A stretch of 64,000 bases of DNA from Phyllobacterium trifolii. GTDB lineage: Bacteria > Pseudomonadota > Alphaproteobacteria > Rhizobiales > Rhizobiaceae. A model generated the notes under the pieces. That model saw nothing but the letters and a program-made list of their open reading frames with translations. It was not told the DNA's origin and ran no database searches. The translations under genes and the position numbers were made by a program. This document shows positions 16,611 to 26,139 of this stretch, piece after piece; within the stretch, counting starts at the first letter, position 1; each line of letters begins with the position of its first letter. The stretch spans positions 186,001 to 250,000 of the forward strand of contig NZ_JACHXN010000006.1 of the NCBI RefSeq assembly GCF_014192095.1, written 5' to 3'.

Positions 16611-17296
16611 AAAGAAGTTCCGCATCGTTTCTTGGCATGAAATCGGCTGCTTTTCTGGCTGTAGCAGGATTACTCGTCGGCGGTATCGCGGCGGGATTGG
16701 CGCAGGTTCCGAAGACGCAGATTTACGATACGAAGACCCGGACCTGGATCGCCTATGACAGCAAGAAAGCCCGCAAATATTACGCGGCGAACGGTCAGGT
16801 GCCCGAGGCATTTCGCAAGCAGGTAGTTCCGTTCCGGACCGCTGAAAAACCGGGAACCATCATCATCGATGGCAACCAGCATTTCCTTTATCTCGTCAAA
16901 GGTGGTGGTCAAGCCGTCCGATATGGAATCGGCGTCGGCCGCGACGGTTTCGGATGGGCGGGTATAGTGCGCGTCGGGCGCATAGCCGAATGGCCAACCT
17001 GGACGCCGCCAGCCGAGATGGTGGCACGTGACCCGAATGCCGTGAAGTTTGCAGGGGGAATGCCCGGCGGTCCCGACAATCCGCTCGGAGCACGCGCGCT
17101 TTATCTCTATGAGGGTGATCAGGACACGATCTATCGCATCCACGGCACGCCCGAGCCCTGGTCTATCGGGCTCAATGTGTCGTCGGGCTGCATCAGAATG
17201 AACAATGAAGACATTGTCGATCTGGCTTCACAGATCCAGGTCGGAGCGAAAGTGATCGTGCTCATGCAGGGCGCATCACTCTACAAAGGTGTTTGA
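16607..17296 (+). CDS. L,D-transpeptidase (YkuD family)
   Basis: 229 residues. An N-terminal signal/anchor (SAAFLAVAGLLVGGIAAGLA) precedes a linker and a YkuD catalytic domain: GTIIIDGNQHFLYLV, IGVGRDGFGWAG, then the active-site block IHGTPEPWSIGLNVSSGCIR with catalytic Cys at about residue 195. It forms 3-3 cross-links in peptidoglycan or attaches proteins to it, in the periplasm. The ATG overlaps the binding-protein stop by ATGA. Rhizobia carry many YkuD paralogues, so no specific symbol is given. It heads a run of envelope genes on the same strand. Confidence 0.92.
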   Translation: MKRSSASFLGMKSAAFLAVAGLLVGGIAAGLAQVPKTQIYDTKTRTWIAYDSKKARKYYAANGQVPEAFRKQVVPFRTAEKPGTIIIDGNQHFLYLVKGGGQAVRYGIGVGRDGFGWAGIVRVGRIAEWPTWTPPAEMVARDPNAVKFAGGMPGGPDNPLGARALYLYEGDQDTIYRIHGTPEPWSIGLNVSSGCIRMNNEDIVDLASQIQVGAKVIVLMQGASLYKGV

Positions 17297-17319
17297 GTAG
17301 CAAAGTCAGGGGGAAAACG

Positions 17320-17652
17320 ATGCTTTGCAAATCAGGTCGAGGACATTTGAAAAATATCAACTTCATTATGGTTGCGAGTGGTATATTGGCGCTGGCAGGA
17401 TGTGTGTCGGACAACAGCCCCACACCCGAAAACATGGCAAGAAACACGGCGCAGACGGCACCAGCCGATTTGCAACTGGCCTGCGCCAGCGCTTCGGCGA
17501 CAAAGTTTGGCGGCGATAGCGCGACGGTCCTTCCCGTGAGTTCGGCGGCGGTGGATGGCGGTAAATATCAGATCATCCTCGACTCCAAGGGCCAGCGTTC
17601 GACTTGCCTGATCGACTCCACCGGAGCCGTCCTGTCTGTGGAGAAGGTTTGA
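17320..17652 (+). CDS. Small putative lipoprotein
   Basis: 110 residues. The N-terminus MLCKSGRGHLKNINFIMVAS leads into GILALAGC, a lipobox with Cys at about residue 28. The mature part has two more Cys (QLACASASA and STCLIDSTG) around a compact beta-rich stretch (DGGKYQIILDSKGQR). Start 17320 has AGGGGGA 5 bases upstream. It follows the L,D-transpeptidase by 23 bp and is probably co-transcribed. I do not recognise a named family. Confidence 0.7.
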   Translation: MLCKSGRGHLKNINFIMVASGILALAGCVSDNSPTPENMARNTAQTAPADLQLACASASATKFGGDSATVLPVSSAAVDGGKYQIILDSKGQRSTCLIDSTGAVLSVEKV

Positions 17653-17728
17653 TGCCCTAACGAACCGACTGCAAGCAATTACCCGGGTGCCGCACGTCGT
17701 CAGAACGTGGAATTTGAGGAGAGCCGCT

Positions 17729-19204
17729 ATGTCATTGCACCAAAAAACGATTGCCGTGGTCGCTTCGGCAGCGCTGCTGATGTGCGGGCCGGGCATGCAG
17801 GCTTGGACGCAGACGCAGCCTGCGCCCGCCGCAACAGCGCCGGCCGCACCCGTGGCACCGGCGCCTGCACTGCTGACTGCGGCAGAGCTGCAAACGCTGA
17901 CCGCGCGCATCGCGCTCTATCCCGACGACCTTGTGGCCCTTGTGCTTTCGGCCGCGCTCAACCCTCTTCAGATCGTCCAGGCGGCGCGGTTTCAGGATCA
18001 GGCGAAAGCAAAGCCTGATGCGAAACCCGATCCATCATGGGACGGAAGCGTGATATCGCTTCTCAACTATCCAACAGTTCTGACGATGATGAACGACGAT
18101 CTCGAATGGACGCAGCAACTGGGCGAGGCGGTCGTCAGTCAGCAGAAAGACGTGCTTGTGGCGATACAGGAACTCCGCGACAAGGCAGTGGACAATGGTA
18201 CAATCAAGTCAAATGACAAGGTTGTCGTAGAGACAAACGACGATGACAACGTCATCATCCGTCCTGCCAAAAAGGAAGTGACGTACGTTCCGACCTATGA
18301 TCCCGTCATCTTGACCAGCCCGACCTATGTTGCGACGGCCCCGATCGTTTATGGCGATCCTTATCCTTCGTACTATTACCCCTACGCGCCTTATTGGAGT
18401 GGATTTGTCACCGGAGCAGTTTTCGGCGCTGCAATCGACTGGGATAATTGGCACTCATGGGGAGGGGACGATGTCGACATCAACATCGACGATATCAATC
18501 GCAACGATTTCAATTTTGACAGGAACAATATCAACAACCTCAATTTCGACAGCAGCAAATTCAATTTCGACCAGGATTCCATCACGAACAATATTCGCGA
18601 GAACAGGGGAAACCGGCTCGATCTAAGGGAAAACGGCGGGCAGCTCGGCAACCTTGGCGGACTCGCGGGAGCCGCAGGTGCCGGACTCGCGGGGGCTGCA
18701 ATCGGATCGAGAATCCAGAGCAGCGATGTACGCCGCGATGTGCAGAACCAACTGAGGCAAAGGGATGGCGGCAATTTCGCCGGCAATCGCCCTGGTCAAG
18801 GTGCAAATCGTCCGGCCAATCGCGATATCGGGCAAGGTGCAGGCGCGGGTAACCGTAACATCGGACAAGGCGCAGGGGCTAACCGCCCGAATCGAGACAG
18901 GCCCAATGCAAGCCGCCCCGACCGCCCTCGGCAACAGCCGGCAGGCGGACGCGTCGATAACCGTCCGAGGCAGCCAAGCTCCCTCGGCAATTATGGCTCT
19001 GGTCGGGATGCTCGCGCCTCCTCGCAGCGCGGCAATGCCAGCCTGGGTGGCGGCGGTGGACGTCCCAGAGCCCAGGCTGGTGGTGGTGCCAGAGTCCAGG
19101 GTGGCGGACAGCGCGCCAGGGGCGGTGGCGGCCCCAGGGTGCAACGCGGCGGCGGCGGCAGAGGCGGCGGAGGTCGAGGTGGCGGAGGCCGTGGCCGTCG
19201 CTGA
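17729..19204 (+). CDS. DUF3300 family exported protein with Asn/Asp-rich and Gly/Arg-rich tail
   Basis: 491 residues. A signal peptide (TIAVVASAALLMCGPGMQAW) and a Pro/Ala linker precede the DUF3300 domain (LTARIALYPDDLVALVLSAA to about residue 250, including ALYPD, WTQQLGEAVVSQQKDVL and VTYVPTYDPVI). It then changes to an Asn/Asp-rich stretch (about 250-300, repeating DINRNDFNFDRNN), a Gly/Ala-rich segment with a possible TM or glycine-zipper (GGLAGAAGAGLAGAAIGSRI), and a Gly/Arg/Asn-rich tail ending in GGGGRGGGGRGRR. The ATG at 17729 has GAGGAGAG upstream. It is followed by a DUF2950 gene, a pairing common in proteobacteria. Function unknown. Confidence 0.9.
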   Translation: MSLHQKTIAVVASAALLMCGPGMQAWTQTQPAPAATAPAAPVAPAPALLTAAELQTLTARIALYPDDLVALVLSAALNPLQIVQAARFQDQAKAKPDAKPDPSWDGSVISLLNYPTVLTMMNDDLEWTQQLGEAVVSQQKDVLVAIQELRDKAVDNGTIKSNDKVVVETNDDDNVIIRPAKKEVTYVPTYDPVILTSPTYVATAPIVYGDPYPSYYYPYAPYWSGFVTGAVFGAAIDWDNWHSWGGDDVDINIDDINRNDFNFDRNNINNLNFDSSKFNFDQDSITNNIRENRGNRLDLRENGGQLGNLGGLAGAAGAGLAGAAIGSRIQSSDVRRDVQNQLRQRDGGNFAGNRPGQGANRPANRDIGQGAGAGNRNIGQGAGANRPNRDRPNASRPDRPRQQPAGGRVDNRPRQPSSLGNYGSGRDARASSQRGNASLGGGGGRPRAQAGGGARVQGGGQRARGGGGPRVQRGGGGRGGGGRGGGGRGRR

Positions 19205-19246
19205 CCTGTCGAAGCCATCACCATTCCTTTTGAAGGGATTACGAAA

Positions 19247-20176
19247 ATGTATCGCTCGATTTTGAAATTACTCGTCGCTTCCGCATTCCTTTCGATGGCG
19301 GCAACGTCCCCTTTGATTGCGGCGGAGCCTTCGCTTCAACGCTTCGTTGGCGCAAAGTCGGAAACTTTCAAGGAACCGGGGGAGGCACTTGATGCTCTGA
19401 AGAAGGATCTCGGTGCCAAGGATGTCGACGCTTTGGCCAAGGTTCTTGGCCTGAATGCCGAAGCGGCCAAGAAATCAGATGACTTCGACGATCGTTTGAC
19501 CGACCTCCAGAAGGCCTCCACGGAACGCGCCGAACTGAAAGACCGGAAAGATGGCAGCAAGGAAGTCATTCTCGGAAATCTTGCCTGGCCATTTCCGTTT
19601 CCCTTGGTCAAGCAGGATGCCGGCTGGCAGTTCGATACGAACAAGGGGCTCGAGGAGATTCTGGCGCGGCGGATCGGCGAGAACGAAACCGCGGCCATCC
19701 AGACGTGCCGTAGCTACATCGCCGCGCAGACTGCCTACGCGCAGGAGGATCACGATGGTGATGGCGTGCTCGAATTTGCTCAGAAGCTCATCAGTGAAGA
19801 AGGAAAGCACGACGGGCTCTACTGGAAATCGGACGGCGGCGAGGAAAGTCCTGCCGGGAGTTTCGGAGATGATGCCAAGATCGAAGCCAGCGCGAAGTCA
19901 GACCGCGGCTATTTCGGCTATCGCTACCGGATACTCAAAGGCCAGGGCAGCAACATTGCCGGCGGCAAGTATGATTTTGTCATCAATGGCAACATGATCG
20001 CCGGACATGCCTTGATCGCCTGGCCGGCAATATATGGCGAAACCGGAATCAAGACTTTCGTCGTCAGTCATCATGGGACCATTTACGAAAAGGATCTCGG
20101 ACCGGCTACCGACAAGATGGTTAAAGAGATAAGGTCATTCAATCCGGATCAAACATGGGATTCGGTTGACGACTGA
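19247..20176 (+). CDS. DUF2950 family exported protein
   Basis: 309 residues with a Sec signal (LLVASAFLSMAATSPLIAA). DUF2950 features: QRFVGAKSETFKEPGEALDA, WPFPFPLVKQDAGWQFDTNK, CRSYIAAQTAYAQEDHDGDG, and the C-terminal block GHALIAWPAIYGETGIKTFV, VSHHGTIYEKDLG. The pairing with DUF3300 immediately upstream (42 bp) suggests a joint periplasmic role. AAGGGATTACGAAA precedes the ATG. Function not established in this family. Confidence 0.9.
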   Translation: MYRSILKLLVASAFLSMAATSPLIAAEPSLQRFVGAKSETFKEPGEALDALKKDLGAKDVDALAKVLGLNAEAAKKSDDFDDRLTDLQKASTERAELKDRKDGSKEVILGNLAWPFPFPLVKQDAGWQFDTNKGLEEILARRIGENETAAIQTCRSYIAAQTAYAQEDHDGDGVLEFAQKLISEEGKHDGLYWKSDGGEESPAGSFGDDAKIEASAKSDRGYFGYRYRILKGQGSNIAGGKYDFVINGNMIAGHALIAWPAIYGETGIKTFVVSHHGTIYEKDLGPATDKMVKEIRSFNPDQTWDSVDD

Positions 20177-20202
20177 TCGCGACGTTCAAAAGGGGGACAG
20201 CG

Positions 20203-20991
20203 ATGAAACTTTTTAATACTTTGGCATCGGCGCTTGCGGCTGGCTTGCTGTTTGCAAGCCCGGTCTCTGCGGCCGACATTACTTCGCCGATGGCGCCGGA
20301 ACTCAAGCAAATCGAAAAGGACGGTTGGACCTTTGCGGTTAGCCCCTATTTCTGGGCGGCGGGCATGTCCGGCGATACGGGTCTGTTCGGCCTGCCGACA
20401 GTGCACATGGACATGAAATTTGGCGACATCCTCAAAGAGCTCGATTTTGCCGCCATGGCCATTGGCGAGGCGCGCTATGATCGCTACAGCATTTTCACCG
20501 ATATCATGTATACGAAGATCTCCAGTGGCCGGGGCACGCCGCGAGGGATTATCGCGGACAATGTCAGCGTGACCTCCGAAACCTTTGCCGGGCTCGTCGG
20601 CGCCGGGTATTCCGTGCTGCAGAGCGAAAGAGGCAACCTCGATCTTGTCGCCGGGTTGAGGGTCTGGAATGCCAGCACCGAGATTGCGTTTAGCGGCGGC
20701 ATTCTCGATGGTGTGAAACGTGAAGACAGCGCGACCTGGGTCGATGGCCTCGGCGGCATTCGTGCCAAATATTCGATCACCGACAAGGTCTATTTTACCG
20801 GCTGGGGTCTTGTTGGCGGCGGTGGTGCCGATGTCGACTGGGATGTTGCCGGTGGCATTGGCTACAGTTTCAACGAAAAGGTTTCAGCCGTAGCCGGCTA
20901 CCGGGCGCTTGGCGTCGACTATAGCAATGACGGTTTTGTCATGAATGTCGTCGAGCAGGGACCGATCTTCGGCGTCGTTTTGCATTTCTGA
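20203..20991 (+). CDS. Outer-membrane beta-barrel protein
   Basis: 262 residues with a signal peptide (LASALAAGLLFASPVSAA). The mature protein alternates hydrophobic and polar residues with many Gly and aromatics (WTFAVSPYFWAAGMSGDTGL, FAAMAIGEARYDRYSIFTDI, YFTGWGLVGGGGADVDWDVA) and ends in a strand with terminal Phe (IFGVVLHF), the classic outer-membrane barrel C-terminus. It fits a small 8-12 stranded barrel seen in rhizobia. It follows the DUF2950 gene by 26 bp with AGGGGGACAGCG before the ATG. Substrate or function unknown. Confidence 0.82.
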   Translation: MKLFNTLASALAAGLLFASPVSAADITSPMAPELKQIEKDGWTFAVSPYFWAAGMSGDTGLFGLPTVHMDMKFGDILKELDFAAMAIGEARYDRYSIFTDIMYTKISSGRGTPRGIIADNVSVTSETFAGLVGAGYSVLQSERGNLDLVAGLRVWNASTEIAFSGGILDGVKREDSATWVDGLGGIRAKYSITDKVYFTGWGLVGGGGADVDWDVAGGIGYSFNEKVSAVAGYRALGVDYSNDGFVMNVVEQGPIFGVVLHF

Positions 20992-21002
20992 CAGCCAAGC
21001 CA

Positions 21003-21019
21003 GCCCGCCCCGCGCGGGC
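21003..21019. terminator. GC-rich hairpin between convergent genes
   Basis: GCCCGC (21003-21008) pairs with GCGGGC (21014-21019) across a 5-base loop, 11 bp after the barrel gene stop. It lies between two convergent genes, so it could help termination in both directions, but no T-run follows on either strand. Confidence 0.35.
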
Positions 21020-21034
21020 GGCAAGGCTCGAACA

Positions 21035-21451
21035 TCACATGTCGCACTTCTTGTAGGTGACATACATATTATCGCCGAAGGGGTCGAACCTCTGAAACGT
21101 GTTCGCGTCGACGATCTTGAACGTCTGGGTCATATCGCTTTCGATCATTGAATCGGTGCAGGACAACGTCGCCGACAGCCGGTCTTTCTGTTTCTTCACG
21201 CTCTTTGTCGTGCACACGGCGTTTGGCCCTGTGACCTTGCTGCCGCTGATCAGCAATCCCGTTGAAGTCGAAGCCGTCCGGTCCTTGAACTCGACCGTCT
21301 TGCCGACCTTCTTGAATGTGTCCTCGCACTTGGTTCCGTTCATGGTCCATGCGCCCTGCAGATCCTTGATCGTTGCCGCCGTGACGCTCGTTGTCAGGCA
21401 GAGACCGAGGACACCGCCCGCCAATATGACTTTACTGAATTTGCTTTTCAT
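21035..21451 (-). CDS. Small secreted protein with four-Cys core
   Basis: 138 residues. A signal peptide (SKVILAGGVLGLCLTTSVTA) is followed by a mature domain starting KDLQGAWTMNGTKCEDTFKK, an opening often seen in lipocalin-like or META-like small folds (LQGAW). Mature Cys are at TKCEDTF, NAVCTTKS, TLSCTDS and YKKCDM, probably two disulfides. It converges on the outer-membrane barrel gene. Comparable rhizobial hypotheticals exist from memory, but no function is assigned. Confidence 0.75.
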   Translation of the reverse strand: MKSKFSKVILAGGVLGLCLTTSVTAATIKDLQGAWTMNGTKCEDTFKKVGKTVEFKDRTASTSTGLLISGSKVTGPNAVCTTKSVKKQKDRLSATLSCTDSMIESDMTQTFKIVDANTFQRFDPFGDNMYVTYKKCDM

Positions 21452-21563
21452 CGAGTTTGCTCCGGGATCCGTTTCACCTCGACAACGATAGATGTTCGTC
21501 CCGGCGCTGGGAATGCAGCGGCGGCAAATATACGGCTACGATACGGTAAATGCGCCTCGTGTC

Positions 21564-22673
21564 TTAGGGAACTGCAAGCAAAAGCACGAAGGCGATAAAG
21601 ACGACCAGATGCACCATGCCGGTCAGCACAGTAGTGCGTCCCGTTCCGAAACTGTGGATGCTGATCGAAAGGATCAGCGCCAGAAGTACCGTATCGCCCG
21701 ACGAAAGGCCGAGCGTGAGTTCTCGCCCAGTGATAAGGCTTGCCATGCCGACTGCTGGAATGGTCAGCCCGATTGTCGCCAGGGCCGAACCGAGCGCAAT
21801 GTTAAGGCTGCGCTGCAATTCATTGTTAAGCGCGGCACGAATGGCGGCCAAACCTTCAGGCAGAAGGACCAGTGTCGCGATAAATGCGCCGACGATGGAA
21901 TCGCTCTGCGCGACGTTCAGTGCAGCGAGACCATCCTCGATGCCGACGGCGACCTGTTCCGCGAGCAGGACAATGCCAACCAGTCCTATCACCAGGAAAA
22001 GCGCGTTGGCGTAGAGCGCTCGCCTGGATGTATTTCCCGCATGAACACCGGTATAAGCGGCGCTTTCGTCAAGAAAATCTTCGCGCTGACGCACCGTCTG
22101 TGCGAACACGAAACTCGCATAAAGCAGTACCGAACAGAAGCTGACGAAGATGAGCTGGACAGGGGAAAAGCTGCCCGGATCCGTCGAAAGTGTGTAGTTG
22201 GGCAGAACGAGCGTCAGTACCGTCAAGGCGGTCAGAACCGAAAGGATCGCACTTGTTCCCTGCCGTTTCAGATCCTGCTGGCGATGTTGCCACGCGCCAA
22301 GCGTAAGACACAGACCGACGACACCTGCGCAGACGATCATCACCGTTGAGAAGACGGACTCGCGCGCCAGTGTCGGGTTGTTTGCGCCATGCAGCATCAT
22401 CGAGACGATGATCGAAACCTCAACCGTCGTGACGGCGAAGGTAAGCAGCAGCGTTCCGTAGGGCTGGCCAAGACGGAATGCCAGAGCTTCCGCATGCTCA
22501 AGGACGACGAATACGGTGACGAGCAAAATGGCGAGAGTGATAAGCGAAACGAGAACTGTTACCCATGCATGTCCAGGGCCTCCCGGAACACCAAAGAGCT
22601 GCACAGCAATGGCAAGCGCCAGCGCTCCGAGCGGTACCACATATGACGAAGCCGGTAGGTGATGGGAGATCAT
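21564..22673 (-). CDS. ChaA-type Ca2+/H+ (Na+/H+) antiporter
   Basis: 369 residues, about eleven TM helices in two homologous halves. The CaCA-family alpha repeats are visible: EHAEALAFRLGQPYGTLLLT with VTTVEVSIIVSMM (first) and LLPEGLAAIRAALNNELQRS with NIALGSALATIGLTIPA (second), each carrying the conserved acidic residue in a TVE/LPEG context. This matches ChaA-like calcium/cation-proton antiporters of the inner membrane. It stands alone between the secreted protein and pobA. Ion preference cannot be read from sequence. Confidence 0.88.
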   Translation of the reverse strand: MISHHLPASSYVVPLGALALAIAVQLFGVPGGPGHAWVTVLVSLITLAILLVTVFVVLEHAEALAFRLGQPYGTLLLTFAVTTVEVSIIVSMMLHGANNPTLARESVFSTVMIVCAGVVGLCLTLGAWQHRQQDLKRQGTSAILSVLTALTVLTLVLPNYTLSTDPGSFSPVQLIFVSFCSVLLYASFVFAQTVRQREDFLDESAAYTGVHAGNTSRRALYANALFLVIGLVGIVLLAEQVAVGIEDGLAALNVAQSDSIVGAFIATLVLLPEGLAAIRAALNNELQRSLNIALGSALATIGLTIPAVGMASLITGRELTLGLSSGDTVLLALILSISIHSFGTGRTTVLTGMVHLVVFIAFVLLLAVP

Positions 22674-22782
22674 GGGCGCGAATCCCGGGGTGAAAGAGTT
22701 GCCATACTACCGCTCCAGGTTTCGCCCAACCACAAACCTATCGGGCTAGCCCCTTCATACATGAAAGGCTCTAAAATCGCAT

Positions 22783-24188
<1,406 letters not shown>

Positions 24189-24214
24189 AGCAGCATTGCA
24201 AACAACCGGAAGCC

Positions 24215-25036
24215 TTAGCCTTTCACCGCACCTGCCGTCATGGAACCGCTGATTTGTCGGTACATGATGATGCCAATGAGCATCGGCGGCAACGCGCCGA
24301 CGATCATGACGGCCGATGCCGCGCCCCATTGAATGCCGCCGCCGCTCGCCGCAAAGAAGAAAGAAGCGCCGACTGTCATCGGAACAGCCCTGTTTGACGT
24401 CAGCATCAGTCCGAACAGGAATTCGTTCCACGCTGTGATGAACCCGAATATGAAGACTGTGGCGAGCGCGGGGCGGCAGACCGGCAACATCATCCCCTTC
24501 ATGATTCCCCATTTGCTCATACCGTCCAGCTTTGCCGCCTCGTCGATCTCGATGGGAACTTCCGCAATCGCGTTGACGAATACGATCAACGAAAGCGGCA
24601 AATTGACTATGGTCAGGATCAGTCCGAGGCCAAGCTGTGTATCGAGCAGACCGGCAAACTGGAACATCATGTAGAGTGGGATCGCAAAGATGATGAGCGG
24701 CACTGCTCGCAGATTGACGATCAGCGGCATCAGGACCTTGCGGCCATATTTGCCGCGCGCAATGGCATAGGCTGCCGGAAAAGTAAGGATCATGGCGAGC
24801 ACCGTGCCGATCAGGGACGCCGCCAGGCTGTTGAAGAGATAGGCAAAAATGTTCAACCGGTCGCTCACCTGCAAAACCGTCGCATAGTTTTCGAGGGTAG
24901 GGCTCGAAATCCAGAATCCGGGATTGACCGATATTTCCTTGCCGCTCTTGAAAGAGGTTAGCAAGGTGACGACAACTGGAAAATTCAGGGCAAGAGCGGC
25001 CACGGCATAGACGATCCAGCGCGCGAGTTTGATCAT
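24215..25036 (-). CDS. Sugar ABC transporter permease, MalG-type
   Basis: 273 residues with six TM helices. The permease signature is EIDEAAKLDGMSKWGIMKGM (EAA loop) followed by MLPVCRPALATVFIFGF; typical MalG-type features are NSLAASLIGTVLAMILTFPA and the N-terminal FKSGKEISVNPGFWI. The ATG at 25036 overlaps the preceding permease stop (ATGA). Together with 25033-25908 it forms the membrane channel of a carbohydrate-uptake-1 family importer. No ATPase gene is in the operon, so a shared MsmK/UgpC-like ATPase elsewhere would energise it. Confidence 0.92.
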   Translation of the reverse strand: MIKLARWIVYAVAALALNFPVVVTLLTSFKSGKEISVNPGFWISSPTLENYATVLQVSDRLNIFAYLFNSLAASLIGTVLAMILTFPAAYAIARGKYGRKVLMPLIVNLRAVPLIIFAIPLYMMFQFAGLLDTQLGLGLILTIVNLPLSLIVFVNAIAEVPIEIDEAAKLDGMSKWGIMKGMMLPVCRPALATVFIFGFITAWNEFLFGLMLTSNRAVPMTVGASFFFAASGGGIQWGAASAVMIVGALPPMLIGIIMYRQISGSMTAGAVKG

Positions 25037-25908
25037 GACGCAGCGCCTTTCCCGCGGCGCGATAGCCATGTCAGCGCGTACAAACCAACGAACGATGCCA
25101 GGAACAGGATGACGGAAGCGGCGATTGCCTTGCCGATGGCGCCTTGCTTGAAGAAGGCCTCGTAGATGTAGATCGGCAGCGATGTGGTCGAGCCGCCGGG
25201 ACCACTGCCGGTCAACGTATAGACATTGTCGAACACGCGAAATCCGTCGATAAACCGGATGAAAAAAGTGAAGATGAGCGTTGGCCGCATCAGGGGCAAT
25301 TCAATCGCGGTAAGGATTTGGCGAGCGGAAGCACCGTCGATGGCCGAGGCTTCGCGCACGTCGTTCGGAATGGTCCGATAGGCGGTATAGAAGAGCAGCA
25401 GCGCGAAGGGTGTCCACTGCAATGTCTCGACGACGACAAGGGTCCAGAAGGCATTTTCCGCATTGAGGAATGACGGGCTATCGCCAAACCATAAATACAA
25501 ATAGTACGGAACAGGGCCGACGAACTCGTGCAGCACGAGCCGGTACATCAGCCCGATCATCGCCGGCGCAACCATCAACGGCAACATCAGCGGCGCCATG
25601 AGCCATGAGCGCTTCTCGATCAGAGGCGACAGGAACACGGCAAGCCCGAGACCGAGCACACATTCCAGAACTGCCGTGATCACGCCGAAGCGCAGCGAAA
25701 ACCAGCTGGCCCTCCAGAATTGTGCATCGCCGAGCACCTCGCCGTAGTTTCCGAAACCGACGATTTCCGGGCTGCGCAAATTTGTGAAACTGACGCGGGA
25801 AAGGCTGTAGACGAGATCGATCAGGATCGGAAATCCGAGAAACAACAGGAGAAAGCCGACCAGCGGGCTCGCAAAAACTCTCCAGCCTTTGTGGTCCAAA
25901 TCGACCAT
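25033..25908 (-). CDS. Sugar ABC transporter permease, MalF-type
   Basis: 291 residues. N-terminal helix in VFASPLVGFLLLFLGFPILI, conserved YSLSRVSFTNL, periplasmic loop, and the EAA loop NDVREASAIDGASARQILTA followed by IELPLMRPTLIFTF. The ATG at 25908 has AAGGAAAAAC directly upstream and is preferred to a TTG at 25923. It is separated from the upstream binding-protein gene by a 231-bp spacer that contains a large palindromic element. Partner of the MalG-type permease. Confidence 0.92.
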   Translation of the reverse strand: MVDLDHKGWRVFASPLVGFLLLFLGFPILIDLVYSLSRVSFTNLRSPEIVGFGNYGEVLGDAQFWRASWFSLRFGVITAVLECVLGLGLAVFLSPLIEKRSWLMAPLMLPLMVAPAMIGLMYRLVLHEFVGPVPYYLYLWFGDSPSFLNAENAFWTLVVVETLQWTPFALLLFYTAYRTIPNDVREASAIDGASARQILTAIELPLMRPTLIFTFFIRFIDGFRVFDNVYTLTGSGPGGSTTSLPIYIYEAFFKQGAIGKAIAASVILFLASFVGLYALTWLSRRGKGAAS

Positions 25909-25946
25909 GTTTTTCCTTTGCAAATGGTCTGGAACAAGATGCGTTC

Positions 25947-26127
25947 TTTATCTCCCGCCTTTGTGGGGGAGAAAGCGATTTCAGCATCTTAGCTCTTGCT
26001 AAGTGCTAGAAATCGCAAGAGAGGGGATGCTGATGCTCTCCAAATCCCCTCACTTGGCTTTTCTAAGGATTTAGCAAAGAGGCTAAATCCAAGAAAATCC
26101 TTTCTCTCCCACAAGGGGAGAGATAAA
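25947..26127. repeat. Large imperfect palindromic intergenic element inside the sugar ABC operon
   Basis: The outer left arm TTTATCTCCCGCCTTTGTGG (25947 on) pairs with the reverse complement of the right arm ending CACAAGGGGAGAGATAAA (about 26111-26127). Inner segments also pair (AGCTCTTGCTAAGTGCTAG left with TTTAGCAAAGAGGCTAAATC right), so about 180 bp could fold into one long branched hairpin. It has the character of a rhizobial mosaic palindrome (RIME-like). It lies between the binding-protein and permease cistrons and probably protects the upstream message from decay or attenuates read-through. Confidence 0.75.
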
Positions 26128-26139
26128 TCGGCGGGAGGC

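Noticed and set aside
21492-22349. 285-codon plus-strand frame opposite the ChaA-like gene
   Set aside because: Highly charged complement of a membrane protein; no ribosome-binding site or domain.
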